Positions 43,130-51,361 of a stretch of 64,000 nucleotides of DNA are shown here, one piece after another; position 1 is the stretch's first letter; each line of letters begins with the position of its first letter. Below the pieces are notes generated by a model. It was given only the letters and a program-made list of their open reading frames with translations. It was not told the DNA's origin and did no database searches. The translations under genes and the position numbers were made by a program. Source of the DNA: Thiobacillus denitrificans (GTDB lineage Bacteria; Pseudomonadota; Gammaproteobacteria; Burkholderiales; Thiobacillaceae); contig DYIY01000001.1 in assembly GCA_020723405.1 (NCBI GenBank), positions 248,001-312,000 on the forward strand, read 5' to 3'.

Positions 43130-44114
43130 AGAAGGCCGTCTCCGCCTCGGCCGGCAGCTTCACCCCGGTGACCCGGGCCTTTTGCAGCACTTCCCAGTAA
43201 TAGCGGTAGGTGGCCCGGTCGTGGAGTTCGCCGGCGTGCTGGATGGGCCCCCAGTCGGCCTTCTGGGCGGCCAGCAGGATGGCGGCGCCGGTTTCCACTT
43301 CCGAATAGTCCGGCTTCATGGCGTCGACGATGGGCTGGATCTGGGTGGGGTAGATGCTCCACTGGCGCAGGAAGCCGAACTCCATGCGGGCCCGCCGGGC
43401 GTCCTGGTAGGTGGTGTAGGGGTTCTTCAGGTCCAGGGTCACGTTGTGGGCGGGGATCACGCCGTTGGCCAGGGCCGCCGCCACCACTTCCGCCTTGGCC
43501 CGGGCGATGAGCCGGTGCTCGAACTGGCCCGGGCTGCGCATGGCGCTGGCGGGGATGGCGCCGTGGTGGCCGGAGACGAAGTCCATGAGGCCGAAGTCCA
43601 GCACCTGGAGCCAGGGCAGGGTGGCGATGCGCTGCACGTCGCGCAGGGCCCCGTGGGTCTCCACCAGGATGTGGATGGGGATGTCCCGGCCGATGTCGTG
43701 CCGGGCCGCCACGCTCTGGATGTAGCCGATCATCTCGGCGGCGTGGTCGTATTCCGTGCATTTGGGGAGGGTCAGGTAGGCCAGCAGCCGGCCCGCGCCG
43801 CCCACCAGGATGTCCACGTCCTGGCGCCAGGCCGGGTGGCTGTAATCGTGGATGCGGGCCCCGGCCATGTGCTGGTGGTTGGCGTCGGTGGCCAGCACCC
43901 GCACGATCATCTCCGCGTGCTCCCGTTCCCGGCCGGCCGGTGCGCCGTCCTCGCAGTCGCAGGTGACGTTGAACACCGGGCCCAGCTTTTCCATCTGCTC
44001 CAGGGCCTTGAGGATCAGCTTCTCGCTGCCGGCGAAGTGCTCGCAGGCAGGGATCACCGGAAAGGGCTTCTCTCCGGCGAACAGGGCGGCGTTGGGATGG
44101 ACGGGGAGGGTCAT
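43122..44114 (-). CDS. HpcH/HpaI-family CoA-ester lyase 1 (malyl-/methylmalyl-CoA lyase type)
   Basis: A 330-residue TIM-barrel lyase. The metal and substrate region reads NVTCDCEDGAPAG near 50, PIHILVETHGALRDVQ near 145 and LDFGLMDFVSGHHGA near 170; GEMEL-type Arg/Glu positions are kept. Proteins of this group cleave or form L-malyl-CoA, beta-methylmalyl-CoA or citramalyl-CoA with Mg2+. Its neighbours (a mesaconyl-CoA hydratase-like gene, two more lyases, a ligase) support beta-methylmalyl-CoA chemistry, giving glyoxylate plus propionyl-CoA. Specificity is inference. A paired palindromic repeat lies between it and the hydratase gene. Confidence 0.82.
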   Translation of the reverse strand: MTLPVHPNAALFAGEKPFPVIPACEHFAGSEKLILKALEQMEKLGPVFNVTCDCEDGAPAGREREHAEMIVRVLATDANHQHMAGARIHDYSHPAWRQDVDILVGGAGRLLAYLTLPKCTEYDHAAEMIGYIQSVAARHDIGRDIPIHILVETHGALRDVQRIATLPWLQVLDFGLMDFVSGHHGAIPASAMRSPGQFEHRLIARAKAEVVAAALANGVIPAHNVTLDLKNPYTTYQDARRARMEFGFLRQWSIYPTQIQPIVDAMKPDYSEVETGAAILLAAQKADWGPIQHAGELHDRATYRYYWEVLQKARVTGVKLPAEAETAFFS

Positions 44115-44183
44115 GGGTGCTCCTGGGGGGGCTGGGGTGAGGTGGTGGAATTAGTAAGGTCGGGTGGGGTGTGACAGGGGGGC

Positions 44184-44219
44184 AAATCCCCCCCCAGCCC
44201 CCCTTTACAAAAGGGGGGA
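44184..44219. repeat. GC palindromic repeat element, copy 1
   Basis: The unit is AATCCCCCC-N-AGCCCCCC followed by CTTTACAAAAGGGGGG. The CCCCCCTTT...AAAGGGGGG core is a hairpin and the preceding AATCCCCC block is the second part of the element. Copy 2, in opposite orientation, lies 60 bases away. In translation the unit would encode a peptide like PPFTKGG. Confidence 0.85.
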
Positions 44220-44277
44220 GACAGGCGGGCGGGCGTGTTGCGCCCAGAGGCATTGGCAAGCATGCGCTTGCGGGGGG

Positions 44278-44314
44278 TTCCCCCCCTTTTGTAAAGGGGG
44301 GCCAGGGGGGATTC
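44278..44314. repeat. GC palindromic repeat element, copy 2 (inverted)
   Basis: TTCCCCCCCTTTTGTAAAGGGGGG then CCAGGGGGGATT, the reverse complement arrangement of copy 1. The two copies with their spacer form an inverted repeat at 44184-44314 just after the hydratase gene on the minus strand; together they could act as a strong transcription barrier or as a small mobile unit. Confidence 0.85.
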
Positions 44315-44337
44315 AAAGGCGTGCATGACCACTCCCC

Positions 44338-45405
44338 TCAACTCCGCTTCGGCATCAACACGGTGTAATCCAGATCCAGCACCACGCTGGGGTGATATTT
44401 CCGCTTGCCGGCAGACTCCACCATGGGGTCCGCCAACTCCCCCGGCGTCAGGTTCTTGATGCCCAGCATGCGCAGGCGCAGGGCGCCCAGGTCGGCCCGG
44501 TCGGGCAAATCCCATTTGTCCAGCACTTCCGTGCGGGTGTAGAGGGTGTCGCCGGCGAAGGTGGGGTTGCAGTGGCTGCCACTGTTGATGGCGGCCACCA
44601 GCAGGGCGTTTTCCAGGCCCTCGTAGGACAGGGCCCGGCACAGGGAAATGACGTGGCCGCCGTAGACCAGACGGCGGCCGAAGGGGGTGTCCTTCATGAG
44701 GTGGGCGTCGAAATGGAGCCGCGCCGGGTTCTGGTAGAGGCGGGTGGCGAAGGTGTGGTCCGGCTCGTCCAGGGTCATGCCGGCCGGGTGGTCGATGCGC
44801 TCGCCGGGGGCATAGTCGTCCCACAGCCGGGAGCCGCCGGTGAGGCGGGTCTCGTAGTCGCGCACGTCCAGGAAGGCAGGCACCGCCAGACGCTGGGGCA
44901 CCACGAAGGGCGGGGTCTCGGGCACCAGGGCCGGGGGGGCCGGGCGGGCGGTGTCCCGCTTCTTCACCATGACCCAGCGGATCCAGGTGAGCACTTCCCG
45001 GTCGTCCTGGTTCACCGCCGTGGAACGCACCCAGACCACGCCGGATTCGCCGGTGCTGTTCTCCTTCAGGCCGATGACCACGGATTCGGCGGCCAGGGTG
45101 TCGCCCACGTAAACCGGCTCCAGGAAGCGCACGTCGGCGTAGCCCAGGTTGGCCACGGCGTTGAGGGAGATGTCGGAGACGGTCTTGCCGAAGGCCAGGT
45201 GGAAGGCCAGCAACTCGTCCAGGGGCCGCTTCGGATAGCCCAGGGCGTGGGCCACCGGCGCGGCGCAGCCCAGCACGTGGCGGGATCCGGTGAGGGCCAG
45301 GTAGAGGGCCATCTCCCCTTCCCCCACGGTGCGCGGCGTGGGATGCAGGAAGGTCTGCCCCAGGTGGAAATCCTCGAAGAAATTGCCGGCGGATGCGTTG
45401 CTCAT
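44338..45405 (-). CDS. mch: MaoC-like double hot-dog dehydratase, mesaconyl-CoA hydratase type
   Basis: A 355-residue protein with two MaoC/hot-dog halves (about 10-160 and 190-345). FFEDFHLGQTFLHPTPRTV near the start, DISLNAVANLGYADVRFLEPVYVGDTL near 95 and DAHLMKDTPFGRRLVYGGHV near 235 match the mesaconyl-C1-CoA hydratase group (about 345 residues) of the 3-hydroxypropionate bicycle and ethylmalonyl-CoA pathway. It would interconvert mesaconyl-CoA and beta-methylmalyl-CoA. The stop of lyase 2 upstream is 3 bases before this start, so they are co-transcribed. Confidence 0.85.
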   Translation of the reverse strand: MSNASAGNFFEDFHLGQTFLHPTPRTVGEGEMALYLALTGSRHVLGCAAPVAHALGYPKRPLDELLAFHLAFGKTVSDISLNAVANLGYADVRFLEPVYVGDTLAAESVVIGLKENSTGESGVVWVRSTAVNQDDREVLTWIRWVMVKKRDTARPAPPALVPETPPFVVPQRLAVPAFLDVRDYETRLTGGSRLWDDYAPGERIDHPAGMTLDEPDHTFATRLYQNPARLHFDAHLMKDTPFGRRLVYGGHVISLCRALSYEGLENALLVAAINSGSHCNPTFAGDTLYTRTEVLDKWDLPDRADLGALRLRMLGIKNLTPGELADPMVESAGKRKYHPSVVLDLDYTVLMPKRS

Positions 45406-45408
45406 GGC

Positions 45409-46296
45409 TTACTCCTGGGCCACCACTTCAGCCTCCATCTTCCCGATCAACTCGTGGATCATCAAGGTGCGCCGGGCCGCCTCCACGTGCAGGGTTTCCA
45501 CCAGGCGGCCGTCCACCACCGTGACCCCCCGGCCCTCGGCGTTGGCCTCGGCGAAGGCGGCGATGATCTTGCGGGCCCGCTCCACGCTGGCCTGGCGAGG
45601 GGTGAAGGCGTCGTTGGCGTATTGCACCTGCAGGGGGTGGAGCACGGTCTTGCCGTCGTAGCCCAGGTCCCGGGCCATGCGGCAGGCGTATTCGAAACTG
45701 GTCATGTCCTTCATGTCCAGGTGCACGCCGTCGACGATGGGCAGGCCGTGGGCCCGGGCCGCCAGCAGGCAGTGGGACAGGCTGTGGAGGATGGGCAGCC
45801 GGTCCGGCGTGATGCGGGCGTGGAGTTCGTTGGTGAGGTCGGACGTGCCCATGACCAGGCAGACCAGCCGGTCCGACGCGCCGGCGATCTCCTCGGCGCG
45901 CAGCACGGCCATGGGGGTCTCCAGCATGACCATGATGGGGATGTCGGCGCCGCCGGCTTGGTCCAGGGCATGCAGGGCGTCCAGCACGTCCTGGCGGCTT
46001 TCGATGCGCGGGAAGAGGATGGCGTGGGGCTTCAGGGGCGCCACGGCGGTCAGGTCGTCCAGGCCCCAGGGGGAATCGTGGCGATTCACCCGCACCACCA
46101 CTTCCCGGCAGCCGTAACCGCCTTCCTGGAGGGCCGCCACTGCGTTGCGCCGGGCCTCGGTCTTGCGCGCCACCAGCACCGATTCCTCCAGGTCGAAGAT
46201 GAGGGAATCCACCTTGAGGCTCCGTCCCTTGGCCAGGAAGCGGGGCACGCAGGCGGGCACGTAGAGCATGGAGCGGCGGGGACGGTATTGGGACAT
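45409..46296 (-). CDS. CitE-type CoA-ester lyase 2
   Basis: A 295-residue CitE/malyl-CoA lyase-like protein: RRSMLYVPACVPRFLAKG at the start, SLIFDLEESVLVARKTEAR near 30 (family pattern D-x-E-D-x-V...K..AR, here DLEESV) and LVCLVMGTSDLTNEL near 150. This group includes L-malyl-CoA, citramalyl-CoA and citryl-CoA lyases. ATG 46296 has AGGAG 6 bases upstream; an extension to 46353 has none. It is 3 bases from the hydratase gene. Glu in place of Asp at DLEES is within family variation. Substrate undecided. Confidence 0.82.
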   Translation of the reverse strand: MSQYRPRRSMLYVPACVPRFLAKGRSLKVDSLIFDLEESVLVARKTEARRNAVAALQEGGYGCREVVVRVNRHDSPWGLDDLTAVAPLKPHAILFPRIESRQDVLDALHALDQAGGADIPIMVMLETPMAVLRAEEIAGASDRLVCLVMGTSDLTNELHARITPDRLPILHSLSHCLLAARAHGLPIVDGVHLDMKDMTSFEYACRMARDLGYDGKTVLHPLQVQYANDAFTPRQASVERARKIIAAFAEANAEGRGVTVVDGRLVETLHVEAARRTLMIHELIGKMEAEVVAQE

Positions 46297-46420
46297 GGCA
46301 ACTCCTGGGTCGCAGGCCCGGGGGATCAGGGTGTCGGGCAGGCGGTCGTTCATGGTGTCGGGGCCTTCTGGGAGGACTTGGCGGTAAGGGCGAGGACGGG
46401 CAAACGAGCCACCGCCCTGC

Positions 46421-46455
46421 TCCCCCCTTTCGTAAAGGGGGGTTGGGGGGGATTT
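46421..46455. repeat. GC palindromic repeat element, copy 3
   Basis: CCCCCCTTTCGTAAAGGGGGG followed by TTGGGGGGGATTT. Same element as copies 1 and 2. With copy 4 it forms an inverted pair in the gap between the ligase gene and lyase 2, here with the GGATT ends facing inward. Confidence 0.85.
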
Positions 46456-46487
46456 AGCACGGGCAGAGGACCAGGATGCGGCATCGA

Positions 46488-46523
46488 AATCCCCCCTAGC
46501 CCCCCTTTTTCAAAGGGGGGAAT
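46488..46523. repeat. GC palindromic repeat element, copy 4 (inverted)
   Basis: AAATCCCCCCTAG then CCCCCCTTTTTCAAAGGGGGG, opposite in orientation to copy 3, 32 bases away. The pair 46421-46523 fills most of the intergenic space before lyase 2. Confidence 0.85.
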
Positions 46524-46600
46524 CACCTTGGCGGTCTGGGCAACGCGCCAGACTCTTTCACTTTTGTGAGCAAGCCAGGAGGCACGCTGCCAAAGGCTCA

Positions 46601-48340
46601 TCACGCCGACCGCCCCACGGCGATCTCCGGGCGCAACTGCTTGCGGATGATCTTGCCGTTCTTGGTCCTGGGGAAATCCGGGGCCAGGTAAACAATCTTC
46701 GGCGCCTTGTACCCCGCCAGGTGTTCCCGGCCGAAGGCGGCCAGTTCGTCGGCACTCACGTCGGCACCGGAATGCAGCATCACGTAGGCCACCACCAGCA
46801 CCTTGTCGGCGGCCAGTTCTTCTCCGGTCGCAGCGCAGTCGGCCACCGCCGGGTGGGTCTTCATCACCCGCTCGATCTCGTGGGGCGACACCCGGTAGCC
46901 GAAGGAGTTGATGATGTCGTCCTTGCGGCCCAGGAACCAGATATAGCCGTCTTCATCGAACCGCGCGTAGTCGCCGGTGAGGAACCAGCGCTCCCTGAAC
47001 ACCTTGCCGGTCTCCTCGGGCAGGTTCCAGTAGCGCATGAACAGGCCCGGGTCGTCGGCGGGCAGGCAGATCATGCCCTCCTCCCCCGCCGCCACTTCCT
47101 TCAGGGTTTCCGGGTCCAGCAGGCGCACGTCGTGGCCGGGCTGGGGAAAGCCGGCGGAGCCCGGGCGGATGGGCCGGTAGATGTTCTCGGACAGGTAGTA
47201 GGACACCTCGGACATGCCCACCGCCTCGTAGATGTCCACCCCGAAGCGTTCCCGCCACAGGCCCAGCATCTCGTCCGACAGGTGCTCCCCGGCGCTCATG
47301 CAGTGGCGCAGGGTGGGCACGTCGGCGCCGGTGAAGGCGGTCTTCTGCAGGATCTGCCGGTAGATGGTGGGCACGCCGATGAAGATGGTGGCGCTGTGCT
47401 TGGCGATGAGGCGGATCCAGCCCTCGGCGTCGTTCTTCCCTTCGTGGACGATGACCGTCTTGCCCCGGTAGAGCGGGTCCATCAGGCCGGAGCCCAGTAC
47501 GTAGGTCCAGTTGAACTTGCCGGAATGGACGATGCGGTCGTCCTCGGCGTTGAAGTCGAACCAGTACCTGGCCGCCGGCTCCCGGCCCAGCATGGCCCGG
47601 TGGGCGTGCAGCACCCCCTTGGGATAGCCGGTGGTGCCGGAGGTGTAGACCAGGTAGGCCGGGTCGTGGGAACGGGTGGGGTGGGGCGCTTCCCAGGTGT
47701 CGATGGCGGCCAGGGCGGATTCCAGGCTGATCACCGTGAGGCTGCCTTTGGCCAGGGCGGCTTGGGAGGCGTTCCGGCCGTTGCCGTTCATTTCCGCCCG
47801 GTAAATCCCCCCTGGCCCCCCTTTTTCAAAGGGGGGAACACCGCCTTCAGCCAGCAGCACGTATTTCAGGCTGTCCAAGCCCTTGAGCCGGTCCCGCAGG
47901 CCGGCCCACATGGTCTTGTCGGTGACCAGTACCGTGGCGCCGGAGTCCCGGGCCAGGTAGAGCACTTCCTCGGCGGTGAGCAGGGTGGAGGTGGGCACGG
48001 CAATGGCACCCCGCTTCATGGTGCCCAGGAAGGCGGTGGGATAGGCCAGGGAATTGGGCAGGCGGATCAGCACCCGGTCCTCGGTGCGCACCCCCAGGTT
48101 GCGCAGCAACTGGGCGAAGCGGGAGGTGGCCTCGGCCAGATCCTGGTAGGTGGCGGTGGACACCCCCAGTTCATCGTCCTCCACGATCATGGCCAGCTTG
48201 TCCGCCACGGCCGTACCCAGGTGGGCATCGGTGCAGGCCACGCCGATGTTGAAGTGGCTGGGCAGGTTCCAGCGCCAGGGCTCGAAGGAAGGAAAGGACA
48301 TGGCGGGCTCCAGGTGTTCCGGACGTTCAGGGGCGTTCAT
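46601..48340 (-). CDS. AMP-forming acyl-CoA ligase
   Basis: A 579-residue ANL-family ligase that activates a carboxylate with ATP and CoA. Motifs are YTSGTTGYPKGVLH near 230 (phosphate loop), YEAVGMSEVSYYLSEN near 378, GRKDDIINSFGYRVSP near 470 and the catalytic Lys in TKNGKIIRKQLRPE near 560. The best likeness is to benzoate/propionate-type ligases; the cluster suggests a C4/C5 dicarboxylate such as mesaconate. ATG 48340 has AAGGAG upstream. Residues about 168-185 (VPPFEKGGPGGIYR) come from a palindromic repeat element inserted in frame. Confidence 0.88.
   Translation of the reverse strand: MNAPERPEHLEPAMSFPSFEPWRWNLPSHFNIGVACTDAHLGTAVADKLAMIVEDDELGVSTATYQDLAEATSRFAQLLRNLGVRTEDRVLIRLPNSLAYPTAFLGTMKRGAIAVPTSTLLTAEEVLYLARDSGATVLVTDKTMWAGLRDRLKGLDSLKYVLLAEGGVPPFEKGGPGGIYRAEMNGNGRNASQAALAKGSLTVISLESALAAIDTWEAPHPTRSHDPAYLVYTSGTTGYPKGVLHAHRAMLGREPAARYWFDFNAEDDRIVHSGKFNWTYVLGSGLMDPLYRGKTVIVHEGKNDAEGWIRLIAKHSATIFIGVPTIYRQILQKTAFTGADVPTLRHCMSAGEHLSDEMLGLWRERFGVDIYEAVGMSEVSYYLSENIYRPIRPGSAGFPQPGHDVRLLDPETLKEVAAGEEGMICLPADDPGLFMRYWNLPEETGKVFRERWFLTGDYARFDEDGYIWFLGRKDDIINSFGYRVSPHEIERVMKTHPAVADCAATGEELAADKVLVVAYVMLHSGADVSADELAAFGREHLAGYKAPKIVYLAPDFPRTKNGKIIRKQLRPEIAVGRSA
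47804..47838. repeat. GC palindromic repeat element, copy 5, inside the ligase gene
   Basis: AAATCCCCCCTGG then CCCCCCTTTTTCAAAGGGGGG, the same unit as copy 4, located within the acyl-CoA ligase reading frame. On the minus strand it is read as VPPFEKGGPGGI, keeping the frame. It is the only complete copy in the window that lies in a gene. Confidence 0.9.
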
Positions 48341-48409
48341 GGGCGGGCTCCTTCGGGCAGGAGAGTGAGGGGTGGGGGGAACGGGGAGGAGTCCGGCGCC
48401 GGGGCTTTG

Positions 48410-49507
48410 TCACAGGATCACCCCATAGGGCCAGTTCTCTCTCACCACCTGGGCCGGCAGCATGCCCAGCACCTTCAGGGCGAAATCGGTGTCGGCCTCC
48501 GACAGGGCCCGCAGGGCATGGGCCCGCAGCAGCACCTGCAGGGCCTTGCCGAACATGGGCGGGTCCAGCATCTCGCCTTCGAACTTGATGGCGCCGCCCA
48601 GCAGGGCGTCGGCTTCCACGGCGGCCTGGAGCACCCGGATGTTGCGCGCCACCTCGGTGGGGGACGGGGTGTAGGCCACCTTGCACAGGTGGATGTGGCT
48701 GGGGTGGATGACCTGCTTGCCGGTCAGTCCCATGGCCGCTTCCTCGCAGGCGTGGCGGTACACCACCCGGGATTCCTCGTCGCCGTGCAGGTCCAGCCAG
48801 CGGCGGATGTCGTGGGGCTCCAGGAAGGTCTCGGGCATGGACGCCTGGCCGATGAGCACTTCCACCCCGCCGATCACCCCCACCCCGTTGATGCGCGCCT
48901 CGAAGATGATCTGGTGCAGGAAGTAGGACAGTTCCTGGGTCCAGCCCCGGGGGGTGATGTGGATGCCCATGGCCTTGGAGAAGTCGTGGATGCCGAACAC
49001 CACGTGTTTCACCGTGGGGTAGGCCATGATGTCCGGCGCCACCTTCAGGGACTTGGGATGCTCGATGATGGGCTGGATGGTGATGCGCGGATTCATCCCT
49101 GCCAGGCAGGCGGACAGGTCGCGGATCTCCGCCGCTCCATAGGCCTCGCCGGCCTTGGCCAGCATCACCACGTCGATGTGGTCGGCCAGGTCCCGCAGCA
49201 TGAGCAGGTCCTTCTCGTACTCCTCGGTGCGGAAGGGGTTGATGCGCACTGCCACGGCCAGGTCGTCCCGGTTCAGGCCCGGCAGTTCCCGGCGCAGCAG
49301 GTCCCGGGACAGGGCCTTCTGCCGGCAACCGTCCTCCAGGTCAAAGAGCAGGGTCTGGGCGTGGCAGTGGCGGGCGTGTTTCTGGAAACGCTGGGCAGCG
49401 GCTTCCAGGTCTTCGTAGAGACCCAGGGCCGGCGCGTACTTCACCGGCGGGTAGTAGAGCTGGATGCCGGGCCAGTAATCCCCCAGCACGCGGCTTGCCA
49501 CGGCCAT
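48410..49507 (-). CDS. CitE-like C-C lyase 3
   Basis: A 365-residue HpcH/CitE-superfamily protein, longer than the other two. QTLLFDLEDGCRQKALSRD near 50, VAVRINPFRTEEYEKD near 85, PRITIQPIIEHPKSLK near 140 and VVFGIHDFSKAMGI near 170 are the barrel motifs. GLTGKQVIHPSHI near 262 is the conserved C-terminal part. The substrate is unknown. It sits 69 bases upstream of the ligase gene, same direction, and divergent from the fumarase. It is probably the first gene of the minus-strand acyl-CoA operon. Confidence 0.8.
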   Translation of the reverse strand: MAVASRVLGDYWPGIQLYYPPVKYAPALGLYEDLEAAAQRFQKHARHCHAQTLLFDLEDGCRQKALSRDLLRRELPGLNRDDLAVAVRINPFRTEEYEKDLLMLRDLADHIDVVMLAKAGEAYGAAEIRDLSACLAGMNPRITIQPIIEHPKSLKVAPDIMAYPTVKHVVFGIHDFSKAMGIHITPRGWTQELSYFLHQIIFEARINGVGVIGGVEVLIGQASMPETFLEPHDIRRWLDLHGDEESRVVYRHACEEAAMGLTGKQVIHPSHIHLCKVAYTPSPTEVARNIRVLQAAVEADALLGGAIKFEGEMLDPPMFGKALQVLLRAHALRALSEADTDFALKVLGMLPAQVVRENWPYGVIL

Positions 49508-49756
49508 GTCGAACTCCTCGTCTCGCGATCGTCCTGACGGTGGGTCTTTGCCCGCCGCCTCGTTGACCTGAACGCTAGCCCCTTATCGGCTGTTGCGCCG
49601 CACAAATATTTCAAGCATGGTTATTGAAAAACCCAATAAATTAGTCGGGTTTGGCGCGTGGTTTTCGGCGGGGATTTGAAAGGCCATACTTGACCCAGCC
49701 CATCCCCTCACCCCCAGCCCCTCTCCCGCTTGCGGGCGAGGGGAGCAGGAGCCCCC

Positions 49757-51280
49757 ATGACCACCATCCGCCAGGAAGACTTCATCCAGTCCGTCGCCGA
49801 CGCCTTCCAGTTCATCGCCATCTACCACCCTCTGGATTTCATCCGCGCCATGCACGCGGCCTACGAGGCGGAAGAATCCCCGGCGGCCCGGGACGCCATG
49901 GCCCAGATCCTCGTCAATTCCCGCCTCTGCGCCGAGGGCCACCGGCCCATCTGCCAGGACACGGGCATGGCCGTGGTCTTCCTGAAGATCGGCATGGACG
50001 TGCGATGGGACGGCGACCTGTCCATCCACGACATGGTCAACGAGGGCGTGCGCCGGGCCTACACCCACCCGGACAACCCCCTGCGCGCCTCGGTGCTGGC
50101 CGACCCGGCCGGGGCCCGGAAAAACACCCGGGACAACACCCCGGCCGTCATCTACATGGACCTGGTGCCCGGCCACACGGTGGACGTGAAACTGGCGGCC
50201 AAGGGCGGCGGCTCGGAGAACAAGGCCCATTTCACCGTACTCAACCCCTCGGATTCCATCGTCGACTGGGTGCTCTCCGTGCTCCCCGAAATGGGCGCCG
50301 GCTGGTGCCCCCCGGGCATCCTGGGACTGGGCATCGGCGGCACCCCGGAGAAGGCCCTGCTCCTGGCCAAGGAAGCCCTGCTGGACCCCATCGACATCCA
50401 GGAACTGAAGGCCCGGGGCCCGCAAAACCGGGTGGAGGAACTGCGCCTGGAGATCCTCGACAAGGTCAACGCCCTGGGTATCGGCGCCCAGGGCCTGGGA
50501 GGCCTCACCACGGTGCTGGACGTGAAGATCAAGGACTACCCCACCCACGCCGCCAGCCTGCCCGTGGGCCTCATCCCCAACTGCGCCGCCACCCGGCACA
50601 TCCACTTCACCCTGGACGGCTCGGGCCCCGCCAGCTTCACGCCCCCGGCCCTCAGCGAATGGCCGGAGATTGCCATGCAGGGCCCCGCCACCGCCCGCCG
50701 GGTGAACCTGGACACCCTGAGCAGGGCCGACACCGCCACCTGGCAGGCCGGCGAACAAATGCTGCTCTCCGGCACCCTCCTCACCGGCCGGGACGCCGCC
50801 CACAAGAAACTGGCCGACCTGGTGGCCAGGGGCCAGCCCCTGCCCGTGGACTTCCACGGCCGCTTCATCTACTACGTGGGCCCGGTGGACCCGGTCCGGG
50901 ACGAAGCCGTGGGCCCCGCCGGCCCCACCACCGCCACCCGCATGGACAAGTTCACCGACCTGATGCTGGAGGAACCCGTGGGCCTGCTGGGCATGGTGGG
51001 CAAGTCGGAACGGGGCCCGGAAGCCATCGCCTCCCTCAAGGCCCACGGCGGCGTCTACTGCATCGCCGTGGGCGGCGCCGCCTACCTGGTGGCCAAGGCC
51101 ATCAAGTCCGCCCGGGTGCTGGCCTTCCCGGAACTGGGCATGGAAGCCGTCTACGAATTCCAGGTGGAAGACATGCCGGTCACCGTGGCCGTGGACAACC
51201 AGGGGAACTCGGTCCACGACAGCGGGCCCCGGGAATGGCGGATGAAGATCGGCAAGATTCCGCTGGCGGGGCGGGGGTGA
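49757..51280 (+). CDS. Class I fumarase, possibly a mesaconase
   Basis: A 507-residue iron-sulfur hydratase combining the alpha (about 1-290) and beta (about 310-500) domains of class I fumarase. It has ICQDTGMAVVFLKIG near 73, and cluster cysteines near 76, 194 (WCPPGILGLGIGG) and 281 (PNCAATRHIHF). It hydrates fumarate to malate; relatives in Burkholderia also hydrate mesaconate to citramalate, and the adjacent acyl-CoA cluster makes that plausible here. ATG 49757 was chosen because the protein fold starts there and GGAGCAGGAG lies upstream. Divergent from lyase 3 across 249 bases. Confidence 0.9.
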   Translation: MTTIRQEDFIQSVADAFQFIAIYHPLDFIRAMHAAYEAEESPAARDAMAQILVNSRLCAEGHRPICQDTGMAVVFLKIGMDVRWDGDLSIHDMVNEGVRRAYTHPDNPLRASVLADPAGARKNTRDNTPAVIYMDLVPGHTVDVKLAAKGGGSENKAHFTVLNPSDSIVDWVLSVLPEMGAGWCPPGILGLGIGGTPEKALLLAKEALLDPIDIQELKARGPQNRVEELRLEILDKVNALGIGAQGLGGLTTVLDVKIKDYPTHAASLPVGLIPNCAATRHIHFTLDGSGPASFTPPALSEWPEIAMQGPATARRVNLDTLSRADTATWQAGEQMLLSGTLLTGRDAAHKKLADLVARGQPLPVDFHGRFIYYVGPVDPVRDEAVGPAGPTTATRMDKFTDLMLEEPVGLLGMVGKSERGPEAIASLKAHGGVYCIAVGGAAYLVAKAIKSARVLAFPELGMEAVYEFQVEDMPVTVAVDNQGNSVHDSGPREWRMKIGKIPLAGRG

Positions 51281-51361
51281 GGCATCCCGGCGCCTGGGGC
51301 GCTACCCCGCTGGTGGCCTCCAGGCGGCTGTTCCGACCTTGGATTGCTAGTGACCGCCAGG

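Noticed and set aside
46721-49537. 938-codon open frame on the plus strand
   Set aside because: It is antisense to the ligase and lyase 3 genes, is Gly/His/Gln-rich as expected for the complement of GC-rich codons, and has no family motif.
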